Shown one piece after another: positions 42,454 through 50,638 of a stretch of 64,000 nucleotides of DNA. The notes beneath the pieces were generated by a model that was given only the letters and a program-made list of their open reading frames with translations, was not told the origin of the DNA and searched no databases. The stretch's first letter is position 1. Each line of letters starts with the position of its first letter. The position numbers and the translations under genes are program-made. Source of the stretch: CBFGWV01 sp965652545 (lineage in GTDB: Bacteria > Pseudomonadota > Gammaproteobacteria > Competibacterales > Competibacteraceae); the NCBI GenBank assembly GCA_965652545.1, contig CBFGWV010000003.1:1-64000 (forward strand), read 5' to 3'.

Positions 42454-42567
42454 GCCTGCGGCGTGCCGGGGACTTCACGCCGACCGTCGGCAGCATGGAT
42501 GCTGCCGTCGAGCGCACACGGACGTGTTCACAGCGAGTCGGCGGGGAGTCCCCGGCACTCCGCAGGC
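42454..42567. repeat. Intergenic hairpin repeat, copy B
   Basis: The second copy of the 58-bp core found at 3037-3094, here 42482-42539 with three differences. It is enclosed by a 31-bp inverted repeat (42454-42484 with 42537-42567, three mismatches) of different sequence from copy A's arms. It lies between maf and the HAD phosphatase. No gene is supported in 42568-42634. Confidence 0.8.
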
Positions 42568-42634
42568 GGGTTCCCAGCACCGCCCCCTGACCGTAGCCAG
42601 CACGGACATGGTCATAGCAGGCCCTTTTCGCCCC

Positions 42635-43297
42635 TTACCGCCGTCGGGCAGACAACCAGCCCGGCAGGGCGTGAACACCAGGGAGCAGCCCCAGCGGTTC
42701 ATGCGCCAACAAATCGGCGTCCGACGACGCCCCGCCGGACACCGCCACGGCCGGCACACCCGCGCGGCGAGCCATGATCAGATCGTACTCGCTATCGCCG
42801 ATCATCAAGGCCCGCCCCGCGGGGACATCCAGCAACCACAACAGGGCCTCGAGCATGTCCGGTGCCGGCTTGGACGCCGTCTCATCCGCACAGCGGGTCG
42901 CCGCAAAGCGATGCGCCAGCCCGGTGTCGGCCAGCACCTTATCCAGCCCCAGGCGAGCCTTCCCGGTGGCCACCGCCAACCGGTAGCCCTCCTCGGCCAA
43001 TACATGCAAGGTGCTATCGACCTGATCGAACAACAGCGTCCGCGGCGCGGCCGGCCCCAGATAATGTCGTCGATAAGCCTGCACAAACGCCTCGACAGCA
43101 GCGCCATCGTGGTCCGGATACAACTGAGTGCAGACATGGCTCAGACTCAACCCGATGGTCGAGCGCAGCACAGCATCGGGTTGCGGCTCCCAACCCAGCT
43201 CAGCAATGGCCGAAGTCATCGACCGCACGATGTCGGCCATCGAATCGGCGAGTGTCCCGTCCCAATCGAACACCAGCACATCGAACGCGCGGCTCAC
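42635..43297 (-). CDS. HAD-family phosphatase, Gph-like
   Basis: A 220-residue haloacid-dehalogenase hydrolase with a helical cap, most like phosphoglycolate phosphatase or pyrophosphatase PpaX. Seen: the nucleophile motif VFDWDGTLADSMADI; motif II LAVATGKARLGLDKVL; the Lys of motif III in DETASKPAPDMLEALL; and motif IV MIGDSEYDLIMARRAG. It starts 4 bp inside the rluC stop (ATGA), the conserved rluC-HAD pair in gammaproteobacteria. The substrate is not determined by sequence. Confidence 0.9.
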   Translation of the reverse strand: MSRAFDVLVFDWDGTLADSMADIVRSMTSAIAELGWEPQPDAVLRSTIGLSLSHVCTQLYPDHDGAAVEAFVQAYRRHYLGPAAPRTLLFDQVDSTLHVLAEEGYRLAVATGKARLGLDKVLADTGLAHRFAATRCADETASKPAPDMLEALLWLLDVPAGRALMIGDSEYDLIMARRAGVPAVAVSGGASSDADLLAHEPLGLLPGVHALPGWLSARRR

Positions 43298-44247
43298 CGC
43301 GGCGCCTCCAACCGATCCACCACCGCGCGCAGCTCCTCAGGTAGCGGCGCCTGAACCGCCAGAATGCGCCCGCCCAAATCCATCGTCAGATGATGGGCAT
43401 GCAGGAACAGCCGGTCCAACCCCAGGCGCTGGCGAGCCAGCGCGTTGAAATCTCGGTCGCCGTAGCGATCGTCACCGGCAACAGGGTGCCCGACAGCCTG
43501 CGAATGCACCCGAATCTGATGCGTGCGCCCACTGCCCAGCCGGGCCTCCACCAGCGAAGCGAGCCTGCGCACCGTCACTGGCGAGAAGCGCGTCCTGGCC
43601 TTCTTACCATCGTCGCGCGCAACGACGCGACGATCCGCATCGCGCCCGACACCCCGCTGCAAGGCCAGATCGACCGTGTGATCGCCCAATTGCCAGGCAC
43701 CGCGCACCAGCACCAGATAGCGCTTGTCGCTGCGCACATCGGCAATGGCAGCTTGCGCCCGGCGCAGTGCATCCGCCGACTTCGCCAGCACCAGACAACC
43801 ACTGGTCTCGCGATCCAGACGATGGACGAGCTCGATATAGCGGTCGGCATAAGGACCGGCGCGCAGGGCTTCAATCACCCCCCAGGCGACGCCGCTGCCC
43901 GAGTGCACCGCCACGCCGGCAGGCTTGTTGAGCACCAGATAATCCGCGGACTCCTCCAGACGCGCGTCCACCAGCCGCTCGACCAGCGCGGCTGGTGCCT
44001 GGCTGCGATCGACCGGCGCACTGGTGCGCAATGGCGGCAGGCGCATCTGATCGCCGGTGGCCAGACGGCTATCGGGCTTCACCCGCTTACCGTTCACCCG
44101 CACCTCGCCGCTGCGCACAATGCGGTAGATGAGGCTGCGGGGGACACCCTTGACCGTCTTGACCAGAAAATTGTCCACGCGCTGCCCGTCGCTGTCGGCG
44201 GGCACGGTGATCATGCGTACGGCTGGGATATTGGATGGCGGTTGCAT
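43294..44247 (-). CDS. rluC: 23S rRNA pseudouridine synthase C
   Basis: A 317-residue RluA-family enzyme, modifying positions 955, 2504 and 2580 of 23S rRNA in E. coli. Seen: an S4 RNA-binding domain (VDNFLVKTVKGVPRSLIYRI, GEVRVNGKRVKPD); YLVLNKPAGVAVHSGSG; the catalytic Asp motif ELVHRLDRETSGCLVLAKS; and the C-terminal GRTHQIRVHSQAVGHPVAGD. ATG at 44247 gives the family length; the upstream frame lies in the rne leader on the other strand and was rejected. It is divergent from rne, as in E. coli. Confidence 0.95.
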   Translation of the reverse strand: MQPPSNIPAVRMITVPADSDGQRVDNFLVKTVKGVPRSLIYRIVRSGEVRVNGKRVKPDSRLATGDQMRLPPLRTSAPVDRSQAPAALVERLVDARLEESADYLVLNKPAGVAVHSGSGVAWGVIEALRAGPYADRYIELVHRLDRETSGCLVLAKSADALRRAQAAIADVRSDKRYLVLVRGAWQLGDHTVDLALQRGVGRDADRRVVARDDGKKARTRFSPVTVRRLASLVEARLGSGRTHQIRVHSQAVGHPVAGDDRYGDRDFNALARQRLGLDRLFLHAHHLTMDLGGRILAVQAPLPEELRAVVDRLEAPR

Positions 44248-44290
44248 AGGCGCACAGGATATATCGTCGGCACCGCGGGCCGCACGCGGA

Positions 44291-44319
44291 TTGCTGGAGG
44301 ATTGCAGCGCTGATATAGT
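44291..44319 (+). promoter_or_regulatory. rne promoter
   Basis: TTGCTG (44291-44296), a 17-bp spacer and TATAGT (44314-44319) make the best sigma-70 match in the rluC-rne gap. It predicts a start near 44326. Confidence 0.6.
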
Positions 44320-44325
44320 ACGGCC

Positions 44326-44656
44326 GTTGTCGCCGGGTTGGCGCCACAATTGCTGATAAAGAATTGTGTGATAACGAGTTTTCAACCGTTTGCCCCCCTT
44401 TCGGTAGCAAGCGGCGTAGCAAGCAGGGAATTGCGGTTGTCCGCCCTGACTGAAATTGGACGACCAAATAGATTCGCGCTCCCGCTGTCGTTGCCCTCGA
44501 GCTAAGGCGCAGCCGCGCGCACTGACGGTTGCAACTGCCCACCACACCCTTTGAACCGGTGTCGTCCAGTCCCCCCTTGGTGCCGCCTGCCCGACCGTGC
44601 TAACCCTCCGGTGACAGCGCAACGGCTAGTGGTCGAGCGCTGGAGCAGACAATACG
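44326..44656 (+). other. Long rne 5' leader
   Basis: About 330 nt without a gene between the predicted start and the rne ATG. It includes a hairpin CACAATT/AATTGTG (44345-44368) and a GCGG/CCGC hairpin further down. E. coli rne has a 361-nt leader through which RNase E degrades its own mRNA; a leader of similar length here suggests the same feedback, though no sequence homology is claimed. Confidence 0.5.
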
Positions 44657-47600
44657 ATGAAGCGCATGCTGATCAACGCAACTCAGCAGGAAGAGTTGCG
44701 CGTGGCCCTCGTTGACGGCCAGAAGCTCTACGATCTCGACATCGAAACCCCCTCTCGCGAGCAGAAAAAAGCCAACATCTACAAAGCGCGGGTCACCCGC
44801 GTCGAACCCAGCCTGGAAGCCGCTTTCGTCGACTACGGCGCCGATCGCCACGGGTTCCTGCCGTTCAAGGAAATCTCCCGCAGCTACTTCAACCCCAAAT
44901 CCCTTGAAGGCGGCGGTCGCCCGAGCATCAAGGAAGCGATCAAGGAAGGCCAGGAACTGGTCGTCCAGGTCGAGAAGGAAGAGCGGGGCAACAAGGGCGC
45001 CGCACTGACGACCTTCGTCAGCCTGGCCGGTCGCTACCTTGTGCTGATGCCCAACAACCCACGTGCCGGCGGCGTATCGCGACGAATCGAAGGCGACGAT
45101 CGCCAGGAAATCCGCGAGGCGATGAGCAACCTGGAGATTCCCGATGGCATGGGGCTGATCGTCCGCACCGCCGGTGTGGGCCGGTCCACTGAAGAGCTTC
45201 AGTGGGACCTGGATTACCTGCTCGCCCTGTGGAAAGCCATCGAAGACGGCGCCAGCACCAAGAAGGCGCCGGTGCTGATCTACCAGGAAAGCAACATCAT
45301 CATCCGGGCCCTGCGCGATTACCTGCGCGCGGATATCGGCGAGATCCTGGTCGACAACGATTCGGTGTTCGAACAGGCCGGCGAGTTCATCACCCAGGTG
45401 ATGCCGCACAACCAGAACAAGCTCAAGCTGTACCGCGATACCACCCCGCTGTTCACCCGCTTCCAGATCGAATCGCAAATCGAGACGGCGTACCAGCGCG
45501 AGGTGAACCTGCCTTCCGGTGGCGCCATCGTCATCGACTACACCGAGGCCCTGGTGTCCATCGACATCAACTCGGCCCGCGCCACCAAGGGCGCCGATAT
45601 CGAGGAAACGGCGCTCAATACCAACCTGGAAGCGGCCGAGGAAATCGCCCGTCAGCTCCGTCTGCGCGACTTGGGCGGCCTCATCGTCATCGACTTCATC
45701 GACATGTCCGCTCCGCGCAACCAGCGCGAGGTGGAAAACCGTCTCAAAGAGGTCTTGAAGTCCGACCGTGCCCGCGTGCAGATGGGCCGCATCTCCCGCT
45801 TCGGTTTGCTGGAAATGTCGCGCCAGCGCCTTCGCCCCTCCCTGGACGAAGCCAGCCACGTCCTGTGCCCGCGTTGCAGCGGCCAGGGCACCATTCGTAG
45901 TGTCGAATCCCTGTCACTGGCCATCCTCCGTCTGCTGGAGGAGGAGTCCATGAAAGAGCGCACCGGCGAGGTGGTGGCGCAGGTACCGGTCAAAGTGGCG
46001 ACTTACCTGCTCAACGAGAAGCGCGAGGGCATCCGCCGCATCGAAGACCGGCACAAGATCCGGATCCTCGTACTACCCAACGAGTCGCTGGAGACGCCTC
46101 ACTTCGAAGTTACCCGCAAGCGACTGGACGAAATCGGCGATACCGGACTGACCCAGCCCAGCTACGCCCTTACCGTGCCTCGGGAGGACCATAGCGACGA
46201 GCGGCCCCAGTCACTGGCCCGGTATGCCGGCGAAGAGCCGCTGGTGAAGTCGGTGGCGCCGGCATCTCCGGCGCCGCAACCCACTGCACTACCCAGCGCA
46301 CCCCAAACGCCCGCACCGATCGAACCGGCAGCCCGCACCGCCAGCGAGCCACCCGGCTTCCTGCGCTGGCTGTGGCGCCTGTTCGACGGCAGTCAGCGTG
46401 AGACGACCGGCACCCAATCCACTGATGTCGCTACCGGCACCAATGCCGCTTCAGGTGCTGCGAGCGATGCCGCAGCGGCACCGCAACGTGGACGCGGACA
46501 ACGCAGTGGCCGCGGCGAACAGCGTCGCGAGCGTCCGGAAGGACGACGCGAACGCGGCGAACGCAGTAATGGCGAACGTGGTGAAGCGCGTTCGGCCGAT
46601 GGTCGTGGCGAGGGCACCGGCCGCAAGCCCCGCGACGGACGCGGGCGCAACCGCAAGCGCGACGGCGGGCCCGATAGCACCGCCGCGGCAGACGCGCAGC
46701 GCCAAGCCGAACCCGCCCTGGAGTCGGTCAATAAGGCCCCTCCTGCGCCGGAGCCCGCCGACCTGAGCAGCACCCCTGCCCCGGTGCGGACTGAGGAGCC
46801 CAAACCCAAAGCCGGTCCAGGCACCGATGATGCATCAGCCGAAGGCTCCGGTGGCGGAAAGCGCCGCCGTCGTGGGCGCAGACGGCGCAAGGGCGGCGGT
46901 GATAACGCCGACGTCGCCGCAGTCGACAATGCCAATCAGGGCACCGACACCGAAACCTCAGCCGAAGCATCCGAGCCCGTCGCCGACGAAGAGGTGCATG
47001 AGACCCCTACCGTCCGTGAACTGCCACCCGGGAGAAGTATCCGCGGCGGCCGTCCCCGCGTGCCGCGTCCCGAAGTCGCGATCGACGAGTCCGCCGCCGA
47101 GGCGGGCGAGCCGGAGCCGATCACGGACAGCCGGCGTCCGACCGCAGCACCGCAGGCAGTCGCCGAACCGGCCGGCGAAACCGCCGCCGATGAGTACGCA
47201 GCGACAGACGGCGCAGCCGAAGCAGCCGAGCCGGCCACCGCGGATGCCAGCGACGAGACGCAGGTCGCACAGATGACCATTGCAGCCGAACAAGCGCAGG
47301 CTGCCGCAACCGTCGCTGAAGCGGAGGCCCGCCGCGATGCGGCGATCGCGCAGGCTGACATCATGGACCCTGTCGACCACGCCACCAATGTGACCGAAGC
47401 TGCCGAACCGCCGCCAGTGGATGCGCCGATCGACGAGCCACCCGCAGATGTCGTCGAGACACCCGAACCCACCCCCGAGGTGCAATCCGAGGATCGCGCT
47501 ACGGACGAGGTCGTCGAGCAGGTTTCGGCACCCCTGGCGCACGCTGCCGATGAGGCGTCGAGCGACGACCTACACACTCCGGCGCATGACGAACAGGGCG

Positions 47601-47737
47601 TCAAGGCTGCCGAGACGGAAAACGCTGTCCAGCCCCCCCCGACGGATGCCGACGAGGACAAGCGGCCGGCCGAAGACGGCGAGGCGGTGGTAGAGGAGGC
47701 GGTGGCCTCGAACCCCAGAAATCCGTCAGGGGATTAG
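44657..47737 (+). CDS. rne: Ribonuclease E
   Basis: A 1026-residue endonuclease, the degradosome scaffold for mRNA decay and rRNA/tRNA processing. Seen: an S1 domain (residues 35-120); the 5'-sensor/RNase H-like region; catalytic Asp residues in LVSIDINSARATKGAD and GGLIVIDFIDMSAP; and the zinc-link CPRCSGQG joining subunits. From about residue 520 it is disordered: an amphipathic FLRWLWRLF at about 563-575 fits the membrane-targeting helix, then two Arg-rich RNA-binding stretches (for example GKRRRRGRRRRKGGG) and a very long Ala/Glu/Pro-rich acidic tail. The GGAG ribosome site lies 11 nt upstream of the ATG. Confidence 0.97.
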   Translation: MKRMLINATQQEELRVALVDGQKLYDLDIETPSREQKKANIYKARVTRVEPSLEAAFVDYGADRHGFLPFKEISRSYFNPKSLEGGGRPSIKEAIKEGQELVVQVEKEERGNKGAALTTFVSLAGRYLVLMPNNPRAGGVSRRIEGDDRQEIREAMSNLEIPDGMGLIVRTAGVGRSTEELQWDLDYLLALWKAIEDGASTKKAPVLIYQESNIIIRALRDYLRADIGEILVDNDSVFEQAGEFITQVMPHNQNKLKLYRDTTPLFTRFQIESQIETAYQREVNLPSGGAIVIDYTEALVSIDINSARATKGADIEETALNTNLEAAEEIARQLRLRDLGGLIVIDFIDMSAPRNQREVENRLKEVLKSDRARVQMGRISRFGLLEMSRQRLRPSLDEASHVLCPRCSGQGTIRSVESLSLAILRLLEEESMKERTGEVVAQVPVKVATYLLNEKREGIRRIEDRHKIRILVLPNESLETPHFEVTRKRLDEIGDTGLTQPSYALTVPREDHSDERPQSLARYAGEEPLVKSVAPASPAPQPTALPSAPQTPAPIEPAARTASEPPGFLRWLWRLFDGSQRETTGTQSTDVATGTNAASGAASDAAAAPQRGRGQRSGRGEQRRERPEGRRERGERSNGERGEARSADGRGEGTGRKPRDGRGRNRKRDGGPDSTAAADAQRQAEPALESVNKAPPAPEPADLSSTPAPVRTEEPKPKAGPGTDDASAEGSGGGKRRRRGRRRRKGGGDNADVAAVDNANQGTDTETSAEASEPVADEEVHETPTVRELPPGRSIRGGRPRVPRPEVAIDESAAEAGEPEPITDSRRPTAAPQAVAEPAGETAADEYAATDGAAEAAEPATADASDETQVAQMTIAAEQAQAAATVAEAEARRDAAIAQADIMDPVDHATNVTEAAEPPPVDAPIDEPPADVVETPEPTPEVQSEDRATDEVVEQVSAPLAHAADEASSDDLHTPAHDEQGVKAAETENAVQPPPTDADEDKRPAEDGEAVVEEAVASNPRNPSGD

Positions 47738-48213
47738 GAGGTCGAAAGTTCACGCCGCAGGTGGTCGATCAGACCATCTGCGGCTGCTTCGATCAGATCG
47801 AGGACGCGGTCGAACCCATGCTCGCCGCCATAGTAGGGGTCGGGCACGTCCTCGACACCCAGGTGAGGGGCGAAGGACAGGAAACGCACAACCTTTCGCC
47901 GCTCACCCTCGTTGGCGGCCATTCGCTCCATGAACGTGGCGTTCTGGCTGTCCATGACCAGCAGGTAGTCGTACTCGCGAAAATCCTCCGGGTCGACTTG
48001 ACGGGCGCGCAGCGAACTCATGTCCAGCCCACGGCGTCGCGCTGCTTGCTGGCTGCGGGTGTCCGGCGGCTTACCGATGTGGTAGCCATGGGTTCCGGCC
48101 GATTCCACACTGACCCGATCAGCCAAACCGGCTTGCTCCAGGCGTAGGCGCACGACGGCTTCGGCGGTCGGCGAGCGGCAGATGTTGCCCATGCAGATCA
48201 TCAGGAGTTTCAT
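47734..48213 (-). CDS. Low-molecular-weight protein-tyrosine phosphatase
   Basis: A 159-residue cysteine phosphatase. Seen: the P-loop CMGNICRSPTAEAV with Cys7 and Arg13 at the N-terminus; VESAGTHGYHIGKPPDTRS; the YDYLLVMDSQN segment; and the general-acid Asp in EDVPDPYYGGEHGF. The length is standard. It lies downstream of kdsB in the same orientation and is convergent with rne (the 3' ends overlap by 4 bp). Members act on tyrosine-phosphorylated proteins, often polysaccharide kinases; no cognate kinase is present here. Confidence 0.93.
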   Translation of the reverse strand: MKLLMICMGNICRSPTAEAVVRLRLEQAGLADRVSVESAGTHGYHIGKPPDTRSQQAARRRGLDMSSLRARQVDPEDFREYDYLLVMDSQNATFMERMAANEGERRKVVRFLSFAPHLGVEDVPDPYYGGEHGFDRVLDLIEAAADGLIDHLRRELSTS

Positions 48214-48277
48214 TCACCACCTCGTCAAACCCGAACACCGCCTCATCATTGTGCGCAATCGGCCGCCCGCAACCGCT

Positions 48278-49039
48278 TCAGGACCGCCCTGCCAGCACCG
48301 CCTCCACCCGCGCCAGATCGGCCGGCGTATCAACGCCCGCGGGGGGGACACTGCTCGCCACCGCGACCTGAATCGTCATGCCGTGCCATAGGGCACGCAG
48401 TTGTTCAAGCGACTCCAGTTGCTCCTGGTGGGAGGGGCTGAGGCTGGGAAAGCGGCGCAGCACGGCCACGCGGTACGCATACAGCCCCAGATGGCGCCAA
48501 TGCGCGCCACCCACCGGTTCCCCCCGCCCCTGCACGAAACCATCGCGATGGTAGGGAATGGGCGCTCGGCTGAAGTACAGCGCCCGGCCTTGCACATCGC
48601 ACGTGACCTTGACCACCGCCGGATCCCACAAACCTTCCGCATCGTCGATCGCCACGCACAAGGTGGCGATGTCAGCGTCGCGGTTATCGCCCAACAGCCC
48701 GGCGACCTGGCTGAGCAAGGCCGGTGGCATCAAAGGTTCGTCACCTTGCAGGTTGACCACGATATCGTCGTCGGGCCAATCGAGCGATGTCGCCATCCAG
48801 GCCAGACGGTCCGTGCCGGACGGCAGGTCCGCGGGCGTCATGACCACGGTGGCCCCGAATCCGCTGGCTGCTTCGGCGATGCGCTCATCATCGGTGGCGA
48901 TCACGACCTCGCCGAGATCCGCTTCCACGGCGCGTCGATACACGTGCTCGATCATCGGCCGACCCGCCAGGGGCAGCAAAGGTTTGCCGGGCAGCCGGGT
49001 ACTGGCGAAGCGCGCGGGGATGGCGATGCGCACGTTCAT
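48278..49039 (-). CDS. kdsB: CMP-KDO synthetase
   Basis: A 253-residue cytidylyltransferase activating KDO for LPS inner core. Seen: IAIPARFASTRLPGKPLLPL; VIATDDERIAEAASGFGA; MTPADLPSGTDRLAW; VNLQGDEPLMPPALLSQVA; and YFSRAPIPYHRDG with HLGLYAYRVAVLRRF. ATG at 49039 overlaps the ycaR stop (ATGA); the longer frame is a ycaR/lpxK shadow. E. coli KdsB has 248 residues. Confidence 0.96.
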   Translation of the reverse strand: MNVRIAIPARFASTRLPGKPLLPLAGRPMIEHVYRRAVEADLGEVVIATDDERIAEAASGFGATVVMTPADLPSGTDRLAWMATSLDWPDDDIVVNLQGDEPLMPPALLSQVAGLLGDNRDADIATLCVAIDDAEGLWDPAVVKVTCDVQGRALYFSRAPIPYHRDGFVQGRGEPVGGAHWRHLGLYAYRVAVLRRFPSLSPSHQEQLESLEQLRALWHGMTIQVAVASSVPPAGVDTPADLARVEAVLAGRS

Positions 49040-49215
49040 TCGAGTTCGCCCGGCTCCAGGGGACGGGCTTCGTCCTCCAGCATGATGGGTATACCGTCGC
49101 GGATCGGATAGGCCAGGCGACTGGCCTTGCACACGAGCTCCTGGCGGGCTTCGTCGTAAACCAGCGGCGCCTTGCTCACGGGGCACACCAGGATATCCAG
49201 CAGTTTCTTGTCCAT
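49036..49215 (-). CDS. ycaR: Trm112 / YcaR family small protein
   Basis: A 59-residue protein below the usual ORF cutoff. The translation begins MDKKLLDILVCPVSKAPLVY, contains LVCKASRLAYPIRDGIPIML and ends PLEPGELE, the UPF0434/Trm112 pattern. Its ATG overlaps the lpxK stop (TAATG) and its stop overlaps the kdsB start (ATGA). The single CP plus later Cys differs from the four-Cys zinc form. The order lpxK-ycaR-kdsB matches E. coli. Its molecular role in bacteria is poorly defined. Confidence 0.93.
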   Translation of the reverse strand: MDKKLLDILVCPVSKAPLVYDEARQELVCKASRLAYPIRDGIPIMLEDEARPLEPGELE

Positions 49216-50216
49216 TACTCACCTTGGCCGGTTTGGCGGGCGACAGGCATCGGAAGACGGTCGGACAGCGCTGCCGTCAACGGGCTCGGAAGGCGCGCGA
49301 CAACCGGCAGCACCCACCAGTCGTCCTGCGCCCATGATCGGCATTTTACGGCATCTTTGGCGGTCATCACGACAGGCAGCTCGTCGTCGAAGGCCAGATC
49401 CACCGGGCGTAGTGGCTGATGATCGGCAAACGCGTGCTCGATGACCCGCGCCCCGAGGCCGCGCAATTGTTCGAAGAAACGCCAGGGGTTGCCGATACCG
49501 GCGACCGCATGGATATTGCGCCCCTCCAGCCACTGCAACGGGCGGCTACGCCCACTGCCGTTGACCGCACGCAACGCCTGCGGGTGCAGATCGAAGCGAT
49601 GAGCGCCATCGAGCGATCCGCCGTTGACCAGCACCGCATCGACCTCGCGCAAGCGCGCGGCCGGCTCACGCAATGGCCCGGCCGGCAACAGCCTGCCGTT
49701 GCCCAGCAGACGCTGACCGTCGACGATCACCCACTCGATGGAACGGGCGAGCGCATAATGCTGCAACCCGTCGTCGCTGACGATGATGTCGCAGTCGGTG
49801 TGTTCCAGCAGATGGCGGGCAGCCGCGGGGCGGTCGCGGCACACGGCGACCGGTACCTGCGCGGCCATCAGTACGGGCTCGTCACCGAGCTCATCCGGGT
49901 TGTCGTCGGCGCCCACCAGGCGGGGGTGCACGGTCCGGCCACCGTATCCCCGACTGACCACGCCCGGCCGCCAACCGGCCTTGCGCAGGACATCGACCAG
50001 TGCGAGAACCACCGGTGTCTTGCCTGTGCCGCCGACGCTGATGTTACCCACGACGATGACCGGCACACCCACATCGTGGCGGCGGAATATGCCGATGCGG
50101 TAAGCCTGCCGGCGCACGGCGACGGTCATGCCAAAGAGAACCGACAGCGGTGTCAGCAGCGCTTGCAACAGCGGGCGCCGTCCAGACCACAGGGCGGACG
50201 GGTAACGGCCGCTCAC
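49215..50216 (-). CDS. lpxK: Tetraacyldisaccharide 4'-kinase
   Basis: A 333-residue membrane-associated kinase that phosphorylates the lipid A disaccharide. Seen: an N-terminal hydrophobic/amphipathic helix (LLQALLTPLSVLFGMTVAVR); the P-loop VVGNISVGGTGKTPVVLAL; GVVSRGYGG; IIVSDDGLQHYALARSIEWV; and VVMTAKDAVKCRSW. The start GTG at 50216 overlaps the exbD stop (GTGA). msbA, often upstream, is absent from the window. E. coli LpxK has 328 residues. Confidence 0.95.
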   Translation of the reverse strand: MSGRYPSALWSGRRPLLQALLTPLSVLFGMTVAVRRQAYRIGIFRRHDVGVPVIVVGNISVGGTGKTPVVLALVDVLRKAGWRPGVVSRGYGGRTVHPRLVGADDNPDELGDEPVLMAAQVPVAVCRDRPAAARHLLEHTDCDIIVSDDGLQHYALARSIEWVIVDGQRLLGNGRLLPAGPLREPAARLREVDAVLVNGGSLDGAHRFDLHPQALRAVNGSGRSRPLQWLEGRNIHAVAGIGNPWRFFEQLRGLGARVIEHAFADHQPLRPVDLAFDDELPVVMTAKDAVKCRSWAQDDWWVLPVVARLPSPLTAALSDRLPMPVARQTGQGE

Positions 50217-50638
50217 GGCTCGGCCTGGACCTCGGGCTCGGTGGCAATGCTCAACCGGCGAATGCCCAATTGACCGGCAAGGTCCATCACTCGCACTACG
50301 GCCTCATGGGGAGTCCGACCATCGGCGCGGATGATGAACGGCCGCGATCGATCGCCGTTCAGCGCCGCCTCCAATGCGGACTTGAGGATCTCGCCCTCGG
50401 CCTGCCCGAGCGCCTCGTCCCCCACCGCGAAATCGCCCTGCGCATCGATCGCGACGACGACGGACTCGACCGGCTGCGGGACGGGGGTGTTGCTGGCCTG
50501 GGGAAGATTGATATCGAGCTCGCCTTCCTTGCGGAAAGTGCTGGCCACCATGAAGAAGATCAGCAACAGAAAGACCACATCGATCAGCGGTGTGAGGTTC
50601 ACATCCGGATCGTGGCGGCGCGAGCGACGCAGGTTCAT
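50213..50638 (-). CDS. exbD: ExbD/TolR family biopolymer transport protein
   Basis: A 141-residue single-pass inner-membrane protein that, with ExbB, couples proton-motive force to envelope work. Seen: one TM containing the essential Asp in NLTPLIDVVFLLLIFFMVAS, then a periplasmic domain with DINLPQASNTPVPQPVESVV and RPFIIRADGRTPHEAVVRVM. It overlaps exbB (ATGA) and lpxK (GTGA). No tonB gene adjoins, so its partner may be elsewhere; the exbBD-lpxK-kdsB linkage is common in gammaproteobacteria. Confidence 0.93.
   Translation of the reverse strand: MNLRRSRRHDPDVNLTPLIDVVFLLLIFFMVASTFRKEGELDINLPQASNTPVPQPVESVVVAIDAQGDFAVGDEALGQAEGEILKSALEAALNGDRSRPFIIRADGRTPHEAVVRVMDLAGQLGIRRLSIATEPEVQAEP

Noticed and set aside
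42365..42580. 71-codon minus-strand frame across repeat copy B
   Set aside because: Same reason: the translated hairpin repeat mimics a conserved peptide.
44340..44640. Possible small RNA or tRNA in the rluC-rne gap
   Set aside because: No cloverleaf or terminator with U-run was seen; the rne leader explains the gap better.
46936..47661. Ser/Ala/Gly-rich minus-strand frames opposite the rne tail
   Set aside because: Produced by the biased codon composition of the disordered RNase E tail.
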